A stretch of 64,000 bases of DNA from Dysidea avara (Eukaryota; Porifera; Demospongiae; Dictyoceratida; Dysideidae), in NCBI RefSeq assembly GCF_963678975.1, contig NC_089272.1, positions 57,420,713 to 57,484,712 on the forward strand, read 5' to 3'. Below, piece by piece: positions 33,093-46,261 of the stretch. Every line of letters starts with the position of its first letter. Position 1 is the first letter of the stretch. A program made the position numbers and the translations under genes. The notes under the pieces are model-generated. The model saw nothing but the letters and a program-made list of their open reading frames with translations, searched no databases and was not told the DNA's origin.

Positions 33093-34184
33093 GTAAGTGG
33101 CTATGAATATTATACATGTACACCATAAAAATTTCCCCTAGTGTATATATAAGGAATGGGAATATATGCCTTTACAGTTATGTGGGTGATTATGTGTAAC
33201 ATAGCTACAGTGCAGTGACTAAGTTGATGCCATCCTAGCATTCCCGGTTATCGCTCGGGTGACATATTATTGTAATGTTGCTTTATCTTAATTTTATAAC
33301 TGAAGCAAGCTATCAACTTAGCTATGATGATATCACATCATTTTACGTATAGCTAGTTTCTGTGTGCATTAGCTGCATCATACTGTCTACATTACCTGAT
33401 ACATGATGCACGCAAGTCTGCATTGACAATATACAATATGGCTAATCTCAACTCTTTGGTCAGTCATGGATGACGTTAACACAGTATACTGTAATGTTGT
33501 GACCTCCCCTAGTCTCTGTTGAGGCACCACAGCCAACTGTGGTATAGTCTCTCCCACAATCCTATAGTGGATGGTTGTCAAACCAACAGATGTTAGTCTT
33601 TGTGTCACTGCCACTGGGCACTTTCTGACAAGTGTATGTAATGTATAACAATAAATTACTGATTTTTGATTGTATATGTGTACTATCAATAGTTCATAAT
33701 AAGAGGTCTTATAGTATGGACTCTTGGTACAAGAGGTTATTGGTAGAACTTTATTGCAGGAAAAAACACTAATGACACTTAGATGGTTTATTAATTGTAA
33801 TGTTGGTTTACAGTTAAATGGCTTCTATCCATGCAAGAATTATGATGTTGTAAGAAAACAAAATGTTTGGATTACAGCACTCTCATATGGTGGTCTATAG
33901 CTAGTATCACATTACATTTTTTTAGTTCACAGATTTACTATACAGATTTGGAGACCTGTATGCCTTAAACACATTATGAGACCAACTAGATGTGATCATC
34001 ATTCACATGTAACTAGTAGCTAGTAATGTGCAAGGACTTGCATGAGGAATAAAGTTCTCCTAAAATTAGCTTATTTGCTAAGAAACTGCATGAGTGAGAA
34101 GGGTGGTGGCAGCTAATTGGTCATATTCATAGAGTTGAAGAATTACACATAACTATATTCAAATGTTTTGGTAGACCTTTTGGT
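33093..34184. other. non-coding
   Basis: No coding signal, TIR or tandem repeat accepted. Confidence 0.3.
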
Positions 34185-35760
<1,576 letters not shown>

Positions 35761-36025
35761 CCCAGGTGTTAAGTGGCAACCTGGTGACAACTGGGGAGGC
35801 AGACCATCCATAGCTCTGATATAACATATGTAGTGGGTGAAGGTACAGGTGATACTTAATTGGGCTGCCATGCCCACACATTCACATGAGATACTGTATG
35901 GTACACCTTTCTGTGAGTTACGTATAATACTAGTCCTGCCCTCGAAGGATTATGCTTACGATGACTCTTAGCACCAGCCTACATGGCAAGTGGTAGCTGA
36001 AGGTATTGTCTTTTGTGTGTGTGTT

Positions 36026-36094
<69 letters not shown>

Positions 36095-36723
36095 GGCTTT
36101 GCTCTGTTAGTGTAGGCTAAGGCTGACTAAGAAGTTGACAGGAATGCATCCAAGTACATGAATATTTTTACTAATCAGTGTGGACAATCTAATTAGCCAC
36201 AGTGCATCCACCGCACTAGCTATATGGCTGCGCATGGATGAGGTCACTGCTCTATCATGCTCATATATATATACCAACAGCATGCATGCATGCACAGATT
36301 GCGCACAATCACCTTTGCTGCATGTTTCTTCCGATTGTTCTAGTCGCAGTTAATAACGAGGCTCTAGCAATGATGCAGCTTGTTGTCATCCAGAACTAGA
36401 ACTGTGCTTGTGCTCCATGGCAGACTTACCTGCAAGGTATAGCTATAAAGACTGTCACAGCATTTATGATCGTTCATAGATATTGCCTCTTCCATCCTTT
36501 TCCGCCAGTTTCTAGCGACGCCACAATTGTATACCTTTGCTACAGTAGCTAGCTATGTACAGTGCTACACGCATTTGGCAGCTACAAAATCCCATGTTGC
36601 TTGCTGGCAAAAGGAGTAGAGGATAACACCCCCTGGGTCGAGAGACAACTGGGTGCATTCCACAAGCACTCATCATCTCTAGTACAACTACCTCACAGTG
36701 AATTGGTTAAGTCTACTTTATAG
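35761..36723. other. non-coding with a second GT run
   Basis: Contains the GT microsatellite at 36014-36088. No gene recognised. Confidence 0.4.
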
Positions 36724-36806
36724 ATGGCTGCAAGTGCAAGCTACCCTGACATAGGGAACTTTGCAGAAAGACATATAGGAAGAGCTGCATTTGTAGCAAT
36801 TGTGAG
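36724..36806 (+). CDS. possible first exon of an unrecognised gene
   Basis: The ATG at 36724 opens 27 codons (MAASASYPDIGNFAERHIGR...) ending at a clean donor (GTGAG then GTAAGA). Two further protein-like stretches downstream on the same strand (about 36897-36975 and 37070-37135) could be exons, but no consistent splicing was found. No family recognised. Confidence 0.28.
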
Positions 36807-37656
36807 GTAAGAAGATGTGGCTAATACATGATTCGTTATTAATTTGTTATCTATCATTGCATGGCAGTGGGATCTGTCATCAACATCACCTAGCTACATA
36901 AAGTTGTCAAAGGAAGTTACAAAGTAGATACTGATACTTTCAAAACGTGGACTGCTGATGATGTCTTGTGGTAGTACTGTAGATGAAATCACATAGTAAG
37001 TTCTGCTATAGTTCTTCGAAATGAGTATTTTGTGGTCTATTGAAGTTAGGCAGTGGAGAAACCTGTGATCATGGCTGGATCTTGTGAAAGCTATGAATGA
37101 CACTGTACAAGGAATAGTATACATTAATTCAAGGTTTGTCACAGAAAAAAATTGCCATAGCAATATTTTTATTGTAACAACATTTTTATAGATGCTACCT
37201 ACGTATAAGAACTATATATAACTAGTGATGAAACAGATTATGAGAAGAAAGCTGCACTCAATGGACAGAAGTAAAAGAGCAAATCTACATTAATTTTAGT
37301 GATGTAACATCCCTCAGAAAAAAGAATCCTGAAGGTGTCAAGAACTTCAATTCTGTGAACTGAAAATTATAGTTGCTGTACAAATGATGTGCTTTTTTAC
37401 TTATTAATGAAATACATATTGTCGGTAGTAAATACAACACAGGAGCGACACATTGCTAGCTATATTACTAGCGCAGTATAAAGCAGATGCACAATACAGA
37501 AAATGTTGATTTCAGCTACAGGATTTTTTACATCCCGTATGCATTTCATAGTGTTAAAATGTACATTTCTTCACTGCCTCATTTCCAGCACCATTCTAGA
37601 TGCAGTAAATCTTTCTCTATCCTCTGTATGAAACTTTACTGAAATCTACTAATGTT
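36807..37656. other. mostly non-coding, possible exon remnants
   Basis: Apart from the stretches mentioned for the 36724 exon, nothing is supported. Confidence 0.3.
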
Positions 37657-40215
37657 CTAAGTATGAAATGTGGCTGAAATGACAAATTTCATGCACATTT
37701 TATACTCATTACCTACAAGCGGACATGGAACTTTTCGCCCTGTGTGACCAAACTGCAGGGAGTGGGAGCATGAAACAGAGTTCAACTCCCACAAAGGACT
37801 GCCAGGCAACAGGCTAAACAGATGTAAAAATGTCCAGGCATTGTGGCGCCACAGACAAATAGAGAGTTGCTCTAGCAGATGGCGGTATGCTAGGCCACGA
37901 GAAATGCCACTCCTGGTGGTTGTCCTCAAAGCAATATCCTGCAAGACAGGATGACTAGCAGCAGACCACAAACCCAAGGACTCAACCACCAGGGGGACAA
38001 AAACACCTCCAGCAGCCTGTACAAGCTCATCATGGTGAGCATCCTTATCTTCTTCTCCCTTAGCAGCAGCCACACCTGCTGAAACTGCAGACCGACCCAA
38101 CAGAGATTCTTGTAATGGACAACGCACAGTAACATCGAAGTACGCAGGCTTCCCATGCACAAAGTCAGGGTGAAAAACATCACCCGGGCGATCCAATCGG
38201 GAACCAGCACACCGTTGCTCTTTACGGCAACCAGTGTTGTCCTGAAGTAAAGCATGATATATCACATCACATAAAGCATCGTGCCTACGTATACGCATGG
38301 GTCCATGTCCACAGCCCAGCAGATGATCACCAAATTGATCAACAATACTACCACATGGGCAGCGAACTGGAGAAGTGGCAGAAAAGAGAGGGACACCAAG
38401 CCAGTATCGAAGAGAACATACAAACTCCTGTGAGGACATGGATAGGCCTAAAGAATCACAAGGAATGGCCCGAAGCCATGAACTGGTACAGGGGTCAGCA
38501 GAAATTGAACAAATTCTGGCTTGGTCCCGAATGGTAAGTGAATTAAGCAAAAGGGTCTGACGAGCAATATCAAGTTCATGTTGGAAAACACGCTGCCCAC
38601 AAGCTGGATGGATAAGATCAGGAAGGGAATCACTGTTAATCAAGGGCAGCAGAATTGAGGTAGCAACATCCTGATCCGGGATGGAAGGAAACACGTCAGG
38701 ACCCCCACTAAAAGACTGGAGCAGACGATAACACAATTCTTGGGAGCTGAAACAAGAGCCTAAAAAGGCTGCTGAAGAGGTACTGGTAGCTTCACGCAAA
38801 CCCAATCCTCCCATAGAACACGGTAGAGTGGCCTGCAGCCAAGATAAGTCAGATATAGAAGATTTGCAAATACGACCTAAAGCAGATCGAAGATTATAAT
38901 CAAAACGTTCAAGTTGAGGAATAACACAATTTGGGGAAATAGTACGCAAGAGATGATTAAGTTTACAAACACCCAGACAACTTCGGAGAAGATGGAGTTC
39001 AACTTGAGGGTTCCCCAAACCCACAAGACGGTCCTGAAGAGAAGCCACCTTATCAACAGCCTTGCCAACAAATGACAAGAAATAATCAGAGGATCCCCAC
39101 ACAGGGGAACCAAGAAAGGCAGCTCCTTCCTCTTGCAACAACGAAATACGGGTGACAGATGATGGAAACTCCGGAAACGACTGATTACCAGAAGGCCAAA
39201 AGACCTCACATTTAGATAAATTAGGGTAGAGACCAAAACTCGGACCCCGCTGTACAAGCATTTGCAAAAAGGAGGCAAGGCTGGAGCGCGTACCCACCAA
39301 GGTTCCGTCATCCAAGTACCATAACTGAAAAGCCAGTCCAGCTGGGAAAGTAACACTGGATAAGAAATCAATAAGGACAAGGGAAAACAGTAATGGTCCA
39401 AGGGGATCACCCTGCTGTACGCCAGTTGAGGATGCAATCCGGTGGGGGCCAAAACGTAGTTCCCCAATGCAGCAGTAAGACCACTGCACCCAGCTAAACA
39501 ATTCCGGGAGATCAGATCGACAGCGTGATAGAAAGGAATCCCGGCTACACTCATTAAATGCATTGGTCATATCCACCTTTTAGCAACATAGTTCACAATT
39601 AGACCCCACAGTAGCAAGGATGGTACGAAGAGAATGTACAGCAGCTTCTAATCCATTACGAATACCTACACCAACCTGACCACGAGGAAGTAGCAAACTA
39701 GGAAGTGAATCACGCACAGACACACAACATACCTTGCTGACCAGACGACGAAGGGTCTCACCAACAGCAATTGGACGAAAGGCACCAGAGCCCTTTACCA
39801 ATGCAGTCAATGGTGCACCACAAAACCAAGGTGCAAGACGAGAATCAAGCTTACCAGCAAGCAAGGCATTAACACATCTTGTCAGGTTGGACAGACATTC
39901 AAAAGCAGCTGGTGAAGTTGAACCGCACACAGCATCCAATAAATGCTGAGGACGGAGAGCTGAGCTACCAGGAGAGGTTCCCTTGGGAAAGGAACGCAAC
40001 GCATACAACACAACCGAGGGCTCAACTACAAGTGAAACAGGGACATCACTGGACCGGGAAGGAACTACATTCTGAGGATAACGATGGATCAAATCATCCC
40101 GAGCTGCAACATTGTCATAGGAAGCAACACCCCTAGCGCCTAGAGCACGTAGCGCATTACCATAACGTCCATCTGAGGCCCAGCGCAAAGCAAGTCTAAT
40201 GTTCCCCTTCTCCAA
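37657..40215 (-). pseudogene. RLE-type non-LTR retrotransposon polyprotein, one in-frame stop
   Basis: Minus strand, about 850 codons, broken only by a TAA at 39579-39581. From N to C: a linker region with GTSPGSSALRPQHLL; reverse transcriptase motif A (KVDMTNAFNE) directly after the stop; motif B (STGVQQGDPLGPLLFSLVL); the catalytic LWYLDDGTLVG; a thumb region; a zinc knuckle (CPCGSIVDQFGDHLLGC); RHDALCDVIYHALL; then RLDRPGDVFHPDF and AYFDVTV, fitting a restriction-like endonuclease. The 5' part is missing at about 40216, where a MITE-end fragment abuts. It copies itself by target-primed reverse transcription when active. Distinct from the 8790 and 15724 families. Confidence 0.82.
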
Positions 40216-41887
40216 AGACTCAAGTATCGGTATCGGCTACGAAGCGGAAATAATTTACCGATTAACCGAAACCAGAGGCGTATCCAAGGGGAGGCATTTG
40301 CCCCCCATCACCGTACTGCGTTATTGTTTTTTTTGTTTTTTTTTGTTTTTTTTTAACTTCCGTCACAAGCTTACCAGTATTAAACCGACACGCAAATGAC
40401 TATAAATGTGCGCTACTACGCGGTATCACCAGGGGTTGCTAGTGAATGCGCACACACAACATTCAACTTGCTCGTGAATCCACCGAACGAAAATATTAGA
40501 GACACACCTCTATATTTAGCCTAGATTACTCACGTGATAGAGCATTTTCGAATCTAAAGAGTGACCCGCTCTAAGTGACCTAGCCGCGGCTGGAGTCGCA
40601 ACTCAAAGGAGACCAGATGACGCTACGAACCGGCCTACTGCCTACGAGGTGATAAAGTGTTAAATGTACCAAGTTTATTTCTCGAGTCAATCACACTGGA
40701 TCTTTGTACGGCAGTGCAGTCTATTTTGTCCGTCAGTCAGGCGGATCAGGCACAAGTTTACAAGTTCTGCTAGCAAGAAAGACAGGTGGGATTTCATGAT
40801 ATACGTAGCATTTTAATTTCGCCTAGTTAAATGAGTGACTGAACACGTCATCTTGTCAGAAGTTTGCTAGGACTGCAGCACAGGCTGTGGCTAACATAAA
40901 GTAACTTGTATATGCACTAAAATATTAACAATATAGCTTTACCGGACTGTGGATGAATTTGTTGGAGTACAGTTATGGCACGTACGATGATTCTCGACTA
41001 ATATACCTCCATTGAATCATTGATCAGTAATATGCATGAAATAGTTACGTAGCTAGTTGTGTAAGCTGTACTAATACAACACCGTATGTTGGCTAGCCCA
41101 CCATTGGGTCATTAGCCTTTTTTGCAATCATGAATGCTTTTGAGCGTTTCGTGGGGTTGCCTGCCCCTCCATCACCTTCTGGATAGGTACGCCCCTGAGT
41201 CCGAAACCCACAATAAATCGTTAAATTGACGGCAATGAACAGGTGAAAGTGAAGAAGGTGGTGAATGTAGCTGTAAGTGGTTTGCTGTAACTGTTTTGGC
41301 TTGCTTGTTTGCACAAGTATGGTTGCAAGGCTATAGTAGACTGTGTATATTTATAGGCTGCCCACGCAATTAGTTGATCACTCTTCAGAAAGGGTCTGTA
41401 GTCCCACTAAAAACACTTTTTGATAAGCTGGCTTAGCTGTTTTATAACTACTTGGCTTCCTTTTCCATGAAAGGAGATAGTAGCAAAACTGTATAAAACA
41501 TTGTAAAAGTCAGCCGCCCAAGCAATTAATTACATCATAGATATTAGAGTACAGGGATTAGAAACTAGCGCGCGCCCTGAAACACTCCGCCGTTGGTGAA
41601 TTCATGAGGCCAAAATGGTGTCTTCTGCTCTGGACTACTTTCTACGGGCGTGGAGTATTTCATGACAATCTCTTTATGTTTTACAAGTACTAGGCAAACT
41701 CCTATTGTAAGTCTTGTTGTGAGTTTTTGCCGCCATCAATCATTTTAATCTCAATCGACACGATTTTTTTGTGTACCTGTTGTGTTCATGGTAAGTTCAC
41801 TTTCGACTGGCAAACAATGCCACAGTAACCCTAAAGTAACATAGTTTTGCATGGTGTACTTCATTTTATTATTCCGCTTGATTAATG
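40216..41887. other. non-coding with MITE ends
   Basis: A degraded CAAGTATCGGTATCGG fragment at about 40222. An end reading CAGAGGCGTATCCAAGG near 40274 and an opposed end near 41165-41205 (CTGGATAGGTACGCCCCTGA) may be two termini of one family. At 41535 ATCATAGATATTAGAG starts an inverted repeat with 46455-46500. No gene. Confidence 0.45.
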
Positions 41888-42144
41888 CCCTTTGGCAGTC
41901 TCATCTCGGTTCTTTAAAATACTACTCCATGATTTATCAACTTCAACACAAGCGCTATTATGCGAGAAACATCTGCCAAGAACAATTATTGATTGGAATA
42001 ACTTGAAAATTGACAACATTGACACAATTAACCTTGACACTTTTAAGAACATTATAGATAAGCTAAACAATTTGTGATTTGTAATGCACATTAGCGTGCT
42101 GCCCCTGGTGGGCTTTGCTAATTAATAATAATAATAATAATAAT
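41888..42144 (+). mobile_element. LINE 3' fragment
   Basis: The open frame 41892-42077 ends a CR1/L2-like polyprotein (EKHLPRTIIDWNNLKIDN, LDTFKNIIDKLNNL). The short UTR GCTGCCCCTGGTGGGCTTTG leads to an AAT tail. Confidence 0.7.
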
Positions 42145-42282
42145 CTTTCAGTGGTACTGTGCAAAACTTCAAAGTATTGCGAAGACTTCAGCACTATTTC
42201 CCCAGTGGAACTAGACTTCTGTTCTTCGTAACAGGTAGACAAAAAACGGAGGTACCCATTGATGATCAAAATCGTAAATGGC

Positions 42283-42440
42283 TGTTGCATCCCGTACGCG
42301 TATTTTGTCCCATACGCGTATGGGAGAACCCATACGCGTATGGGATATCCCGTACGCGTATGGGCATTTTCCCTGTCCCATACGCGTATGGGCATCCCGT
42401 ACGCGTATAGGGCCCCGTACGCGTACGGGACGATATAATT
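42283..42440. repeat. left TIR with palindromic ACGCGT units
   Basis: Six or more near-copies of the 16-bp palindrome CCCATACGCGTATGGG or variants (CCCGTACGCGTATGGG, CCCCGTACGCGTACGGG) in about 150 bp. The opposed cluster is at 46148-46240. Repeated palindromes near transposon ends are often transposase binding sites; that role is inferred here. Confidence 0.85.
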
Positions 42441-42840
42441 TAATTCTGAGGCGCTTAGCGTTGCTTGCATAGATTCAACTGGGTTTACAAATACGTAGCT
42501 TTTGCAGTTCAGTTTCATTAAATATACCTTTGTTTTGGATGTACTACCTACTGGCATATACTATGTAGAAATTACATAGCTAGCACACTGCTGTCGCGCT
42601 TATTTGTAGCTAGCTAGCTAGCTATTTGTTTGCCTCATAGTACTTCGCGCACGTTTCTTCTCCATGCTATAAGCTGCTATGTACTGCATGTATCATATAT
42701 CTGGCCTTCACCATTCAAATCATGTGGAGCATGCATATGTTGATTAAATCGGATGAACTTCTTGAGTAGTCTAGCAACCTTTTGGGCTAGCTAGTCACGA
42801 GTCCCTTGAACAAATCAGGCATCATTCTGCCTGTCCAGTA

Positions 42841-42948
42841 AAATATTTACTTATTTATTTATTTGCAATGTACAAACTCAATTTGAGTATTAATTCTATA
42901 ATCTATAATTTCTAATTGTTATTAATGGAGTAGCGATGGGCATGTCAG
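42841..42948 (-). mobile_element. LINE tail stub with 15-bp TSD
   Basis: TCTGCCTGTCCAGTA is present at 42826-42840 and 42949-42963, bracketing 108 bp. Read on the minus strand, the insert ends in repeated AATA units. This is a textbook severely 5'-truncated retrotransposon insertion. Confidence 0.75.
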
Positions 42949-43632
42949 TCTGCCTGTCCAGTATAATAGATAAATAGCAAATTATTTATATAGCACACCA
43001 TAAATATCTAGCTATTCTATTATGTGACTGGACATATACCAGTGGTCAAATGCATGCTGGGTAGAAATTAATGTGAATTATTGTGTAAGCAGAACTATGG
43101 TAAGTTAGTATAAATAGCTACATGCACTTCGTACATATATAGCACAACATGCAGTACCGGGTAAATCATTAAAATCGATTGAAAGCTGCAATTCCATGAA
43201 TCAATATAATTATTATTAGCTATAACAAGCCAGGTCATAAATTAATGCATATAAATTAGACATGGACTAAGACTACATACTTATAACATAATAGTGCTGT
43301 CAGACCTTCAGTGCAGCTGGTCACTGTAAAGCTTTACAAACAAAAGCAAACAGCACAGCTAACATAATACCCATGCACTAACACAGAGTTCAGTCCAAGA
43401 GATTCGTTTCAACTAGTTAACGTAAGCGTAAGTGAGACTGAAGTTTACACATCCACTTAACGGTATATAAAACTACTAAAAATCGACTGATTTTCTGACA
43501 TAGGATCACATAATCATAATATCTACTCTGCACTAAGCAGTAGCAGTGCTAGCTCTACACCATGCATGTTCGCTGGGGGCCAAACACAATTTTATAAATT
43601 ATAATATGCCATACATTAATATTTAACCATGA

Positions 43633-45333
43633 TTACATAAAGTCAATTACATAGGTTGCACCAGTAGAACAGCACGGTCCAATAAAGTTAACTATAGGTA
43701 TATCCTCTGGATTCAACTTAATGCTAATGTGCCTGTTGACACAATTCAGGTGGTACCACGATTCACATGTTCCACAGCCAATCTACGTATATATTCAGCT
43801 GATAGTCAATGAAACAAAGAGCAAACAACACTTACCCAATCCTGTGCTTTAGTAGCAGTGAATGAGCAGGTCCTGCAATGCTCTTCTATGGGTTCTGCAA
43901 ACAAATAGATTGCTAACAACACTCATAAGTACCTTACAACTGCTTGTTTACCTGAATTGTTAAGTATTTCTTTTGCCATCTCTATTCTTAAATCGTGAAC
44001 TGTTCCAGCATGGATGTTCATTGGTAAATGTCTTAAATATTGTTCAGCAAACTATTTTAGAAATTCTTTATGTTGTGTTGCAGAATATACTTAAGGCCAT
44101 ACCTTCATAACATAAACTCCACAAGACGAATTGTCTTCCTGTATACTGTGTGGAGGCGTAACGACTTCCCATACATACTTCTTTGGCCAATATCCACCAC
44201 AATATTGATAGGTGCTGTAAGCGCTGCAAGAGAATTATATGCAAATAGCCAGGGATTATATGCAAATAGCCAGGGAGTTCAAAGAATGTGTTCCTGTTGA
44301 TATGCAAATTAATGTGTATACATACTTAACTAACTATGTGTGCAAAATATTAACTGTACTAACTTCCAGTTTTTTCTTATCCTTTGTATTAGTCTATGAT
44401 CTCTTTCTTCATACTTCTTTGGGTCAATGTAGAGAACCTTTCCATTCTTTGGTTCGATGATCTAAAGAAATAGTAGCTATAAAGATATAAATGTACAAAT
44501 ATGTCTGACCACCAATATCCAGTGCATCTTCTGGTAGCAGTAAGGTCCAATGAGGGCATTGTAATGAGACAAATCAACCTGCAGAAATATATGTATACAG
44601 GTGTCTGTAAGTCCTCGTAAAGTACCAACTCATACATTGCTTAAAACTTTCTTCTTAAGGATATACGTCCCATTACAAATGTCATTCACTGCAGACACGT
44701 CCATGATAAATATTTCTTCTTTGTGTGTTTGGAAGTGAGCATGCACATAATGCATACATTCATATGCACTAGACTTTTCTATGTATTATCTCTAACCTTT
44801 TTGTTGGCACGGATCATGTATAGTAGATAAGATGCTATCACCTATATACAACATATATACATATATGCTTGCTTGCATAAAGTTTACAAGCACGTACTTC
44901 ATCAGTAACCCATCCATTGGTGTCGATCAGTGACAGAATTCCCTCGTCGTAAACTTTGTAACTACCAAACTTCGCTTCAAAAAGCATCTGGGTTTTGTTT
45001 CTGATTCTCATTAATCGGCCTGCATGATAGCAATATTATGCAGACAGATGATATACCGGGCACAAAACGTTCGGTTTGATAATCATTTTCATCAACTTCT
45101 TCATCTGATGAATTAGGACAATACTGATGAACTACCCCTCCTGCAAAATAAAGATGAAAATGAATGAATGAAAAGTGTAGATAGAGAAAAGTAGTTACAG
45201 CCTACAAAATATCCTTACGGGATTTGTGCAAGTGGAAATAGTCAATAAGTACATTAGCCATTGTAGGCTCTTCTTGATTCAATAAGTCGGCTGTTTGTTT
45301 GTTTGTCTCTACATCATCCTTCAAATCATACAT
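43633..45333 (-). CDS. Ulp1-like (C48) cysteine protease with C-terminal PHD finger, gene 2 (intact)
   Basis: Eleven minus-strand exons: 45333-45219, 45140-45057, 45019-44898, 44841-44797, 44773-44636, 44578-44510, 44461-44364, 44223-44103, 44051-43952, 43894-43836, 43782-43633. They total 1,101 nt, that is 366 codons plus stop, with GT-AG introns and consistent phases. It begins MYDLKDDVE after an acidic linker-free start. Ulp1 landmarks: NGWVTDEVIASYLLYM; His in KMHWILV; Asp in VLYIDPK; Gln in PHSIQED; Cys in SSCGVYVMK. The PHD-like finger follows: HCRTC, DWIGCGTC, WYHLNCV, GPCC. Same domain order as gene 1 but low sequence identity, so the two are old relatives. The full catalytic set and open frame suggest a functional protein, perhaps a deSUMOylase-like or processing protease with a chromatin reader. 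Inside TIR element 2. Confidence 0.82.
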
Positions 45334-45398
45334 TTTGATTTAGTACACTTTACCATCAAACAGGTTTTATCTCAGCTAGGCTAACTAATCTTTATATG

Positions 45399-45423
45399 TG
45401 TTGTGTCCCTCATGCGTATTTTG
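45399..45423 (+). repeat. extra transposon-end copy near the gene 2 start
   Basis: TGTTGTGTCCCTCATGCGTA plus TTTTG is identical to the reverse complement of the right end of element 2 (46261-46237). It lies 66 bp upstream of the gene 2 ATG. It could be the left end of a nested 863-bp element (45399-46261) or an internal terminal duplication; no matching TSD supports the nested option. Confidence 0.7.
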
Positions 45424-46261
45424 TCTCCCCATCCACTCCCTGGATCAGTCCCGGCCCTATGCATGTGTGGCAAAGGCCACATGGGTGAGTGGTTGCTAGG
45501 AGCATGTTCGATTGCTGACTGGATAGCCACTTCACTTCCTGCTTGGATGGCTCCTTGAGGTATTGTTGCTCAGCAGTTGCTATCGGTGATGCTACATATT
45601 ACTTAATTGCCCCATGCAATGAAGTAATTTTCTCTAGTTATAATGTTGTTTATGACCCACACTGTTAAAAAGGATGTTCCCAGTACACCTTTCGGGGTGT
45701 CCCCCACATGTTCCAGAATAGCTAGCTATATACATTAGCTATACACTCCTGCATTTGTTGCAAACTTGCAATTTTAACTCTTCTAAGTGCTGATAGTTCA
45801 AATCAGGATTCAGGATACCAGCTGCTTTATCTATAAGTTAGTTTTGCATTAAGAATAAATATTATATTAAACTTGATATCATGCTATAGCTAGCTTTACT
45901 GTTTTATTCACATACAATGGACTGTGTACTACACCTTCATGCAAGTTCCAGTAAAACTATAAAAGTCATTTTTCTCTCCACGCCATGTCAACCCATTGAA
46001 GCTATCGATAGCGAATTAAGCGCCTCTAAAATCATTTATCGTCTAGCCAATTCATTCAGTTACAGCTAGATAACAGTGATTTTGTAGTGCAACAAAGCTA
46101 TTTGGACAAGATCTAGGCGTGCATAGTAAGATGGAACCTATTTCAAAACATCGTCCCATACGCGTATGGGCATCCCATACGCGTACAGGCACCCCGTACG
46201 AGTATACACGTATGGGATATCCCATACGCGTATGGGCAAAATACGCATGAGGGACACAACA

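Larger units (their letters stand above)
42283..46261 (-). mobile_element. TIR transposon carrying a Ulp1-PHD gene (element 2)
   Basis: The left end is TGTTGCATCCCGTACGCGTA and the reverse complement of the right end is TGTTGTGTCCCTCATGCGTA. Both continue into ATTTTG and into clusters of CCCATACGCGTATGGG. TGGC stands outside both ends (42279-42282, 46262-46265), a 4-bp TSD. Inner TIR homology extends to AGGCGCTTA...TTCAA...TGGGTT at 42448-42483 and 45990-46026. The TIRs are diverged, so the insertion is older than element 1. Cargo: an intact protease/PHD gene. No integrase found. An extra copy of the terminal 25 bp occurs at 45399-45423. Confidence 0.75.

Noticed and set aside
38355-38560. 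Plus-strand open frames
   Set aside because: Antisense shadows of the 37657-40215 retrotransposon polyprotein.
42159-42557. Open frames on both strands with YAYG and TRMG-type repeats
   Set aside because: They translate the palindromic ACGCGT repeats of the left TIR of element 2.
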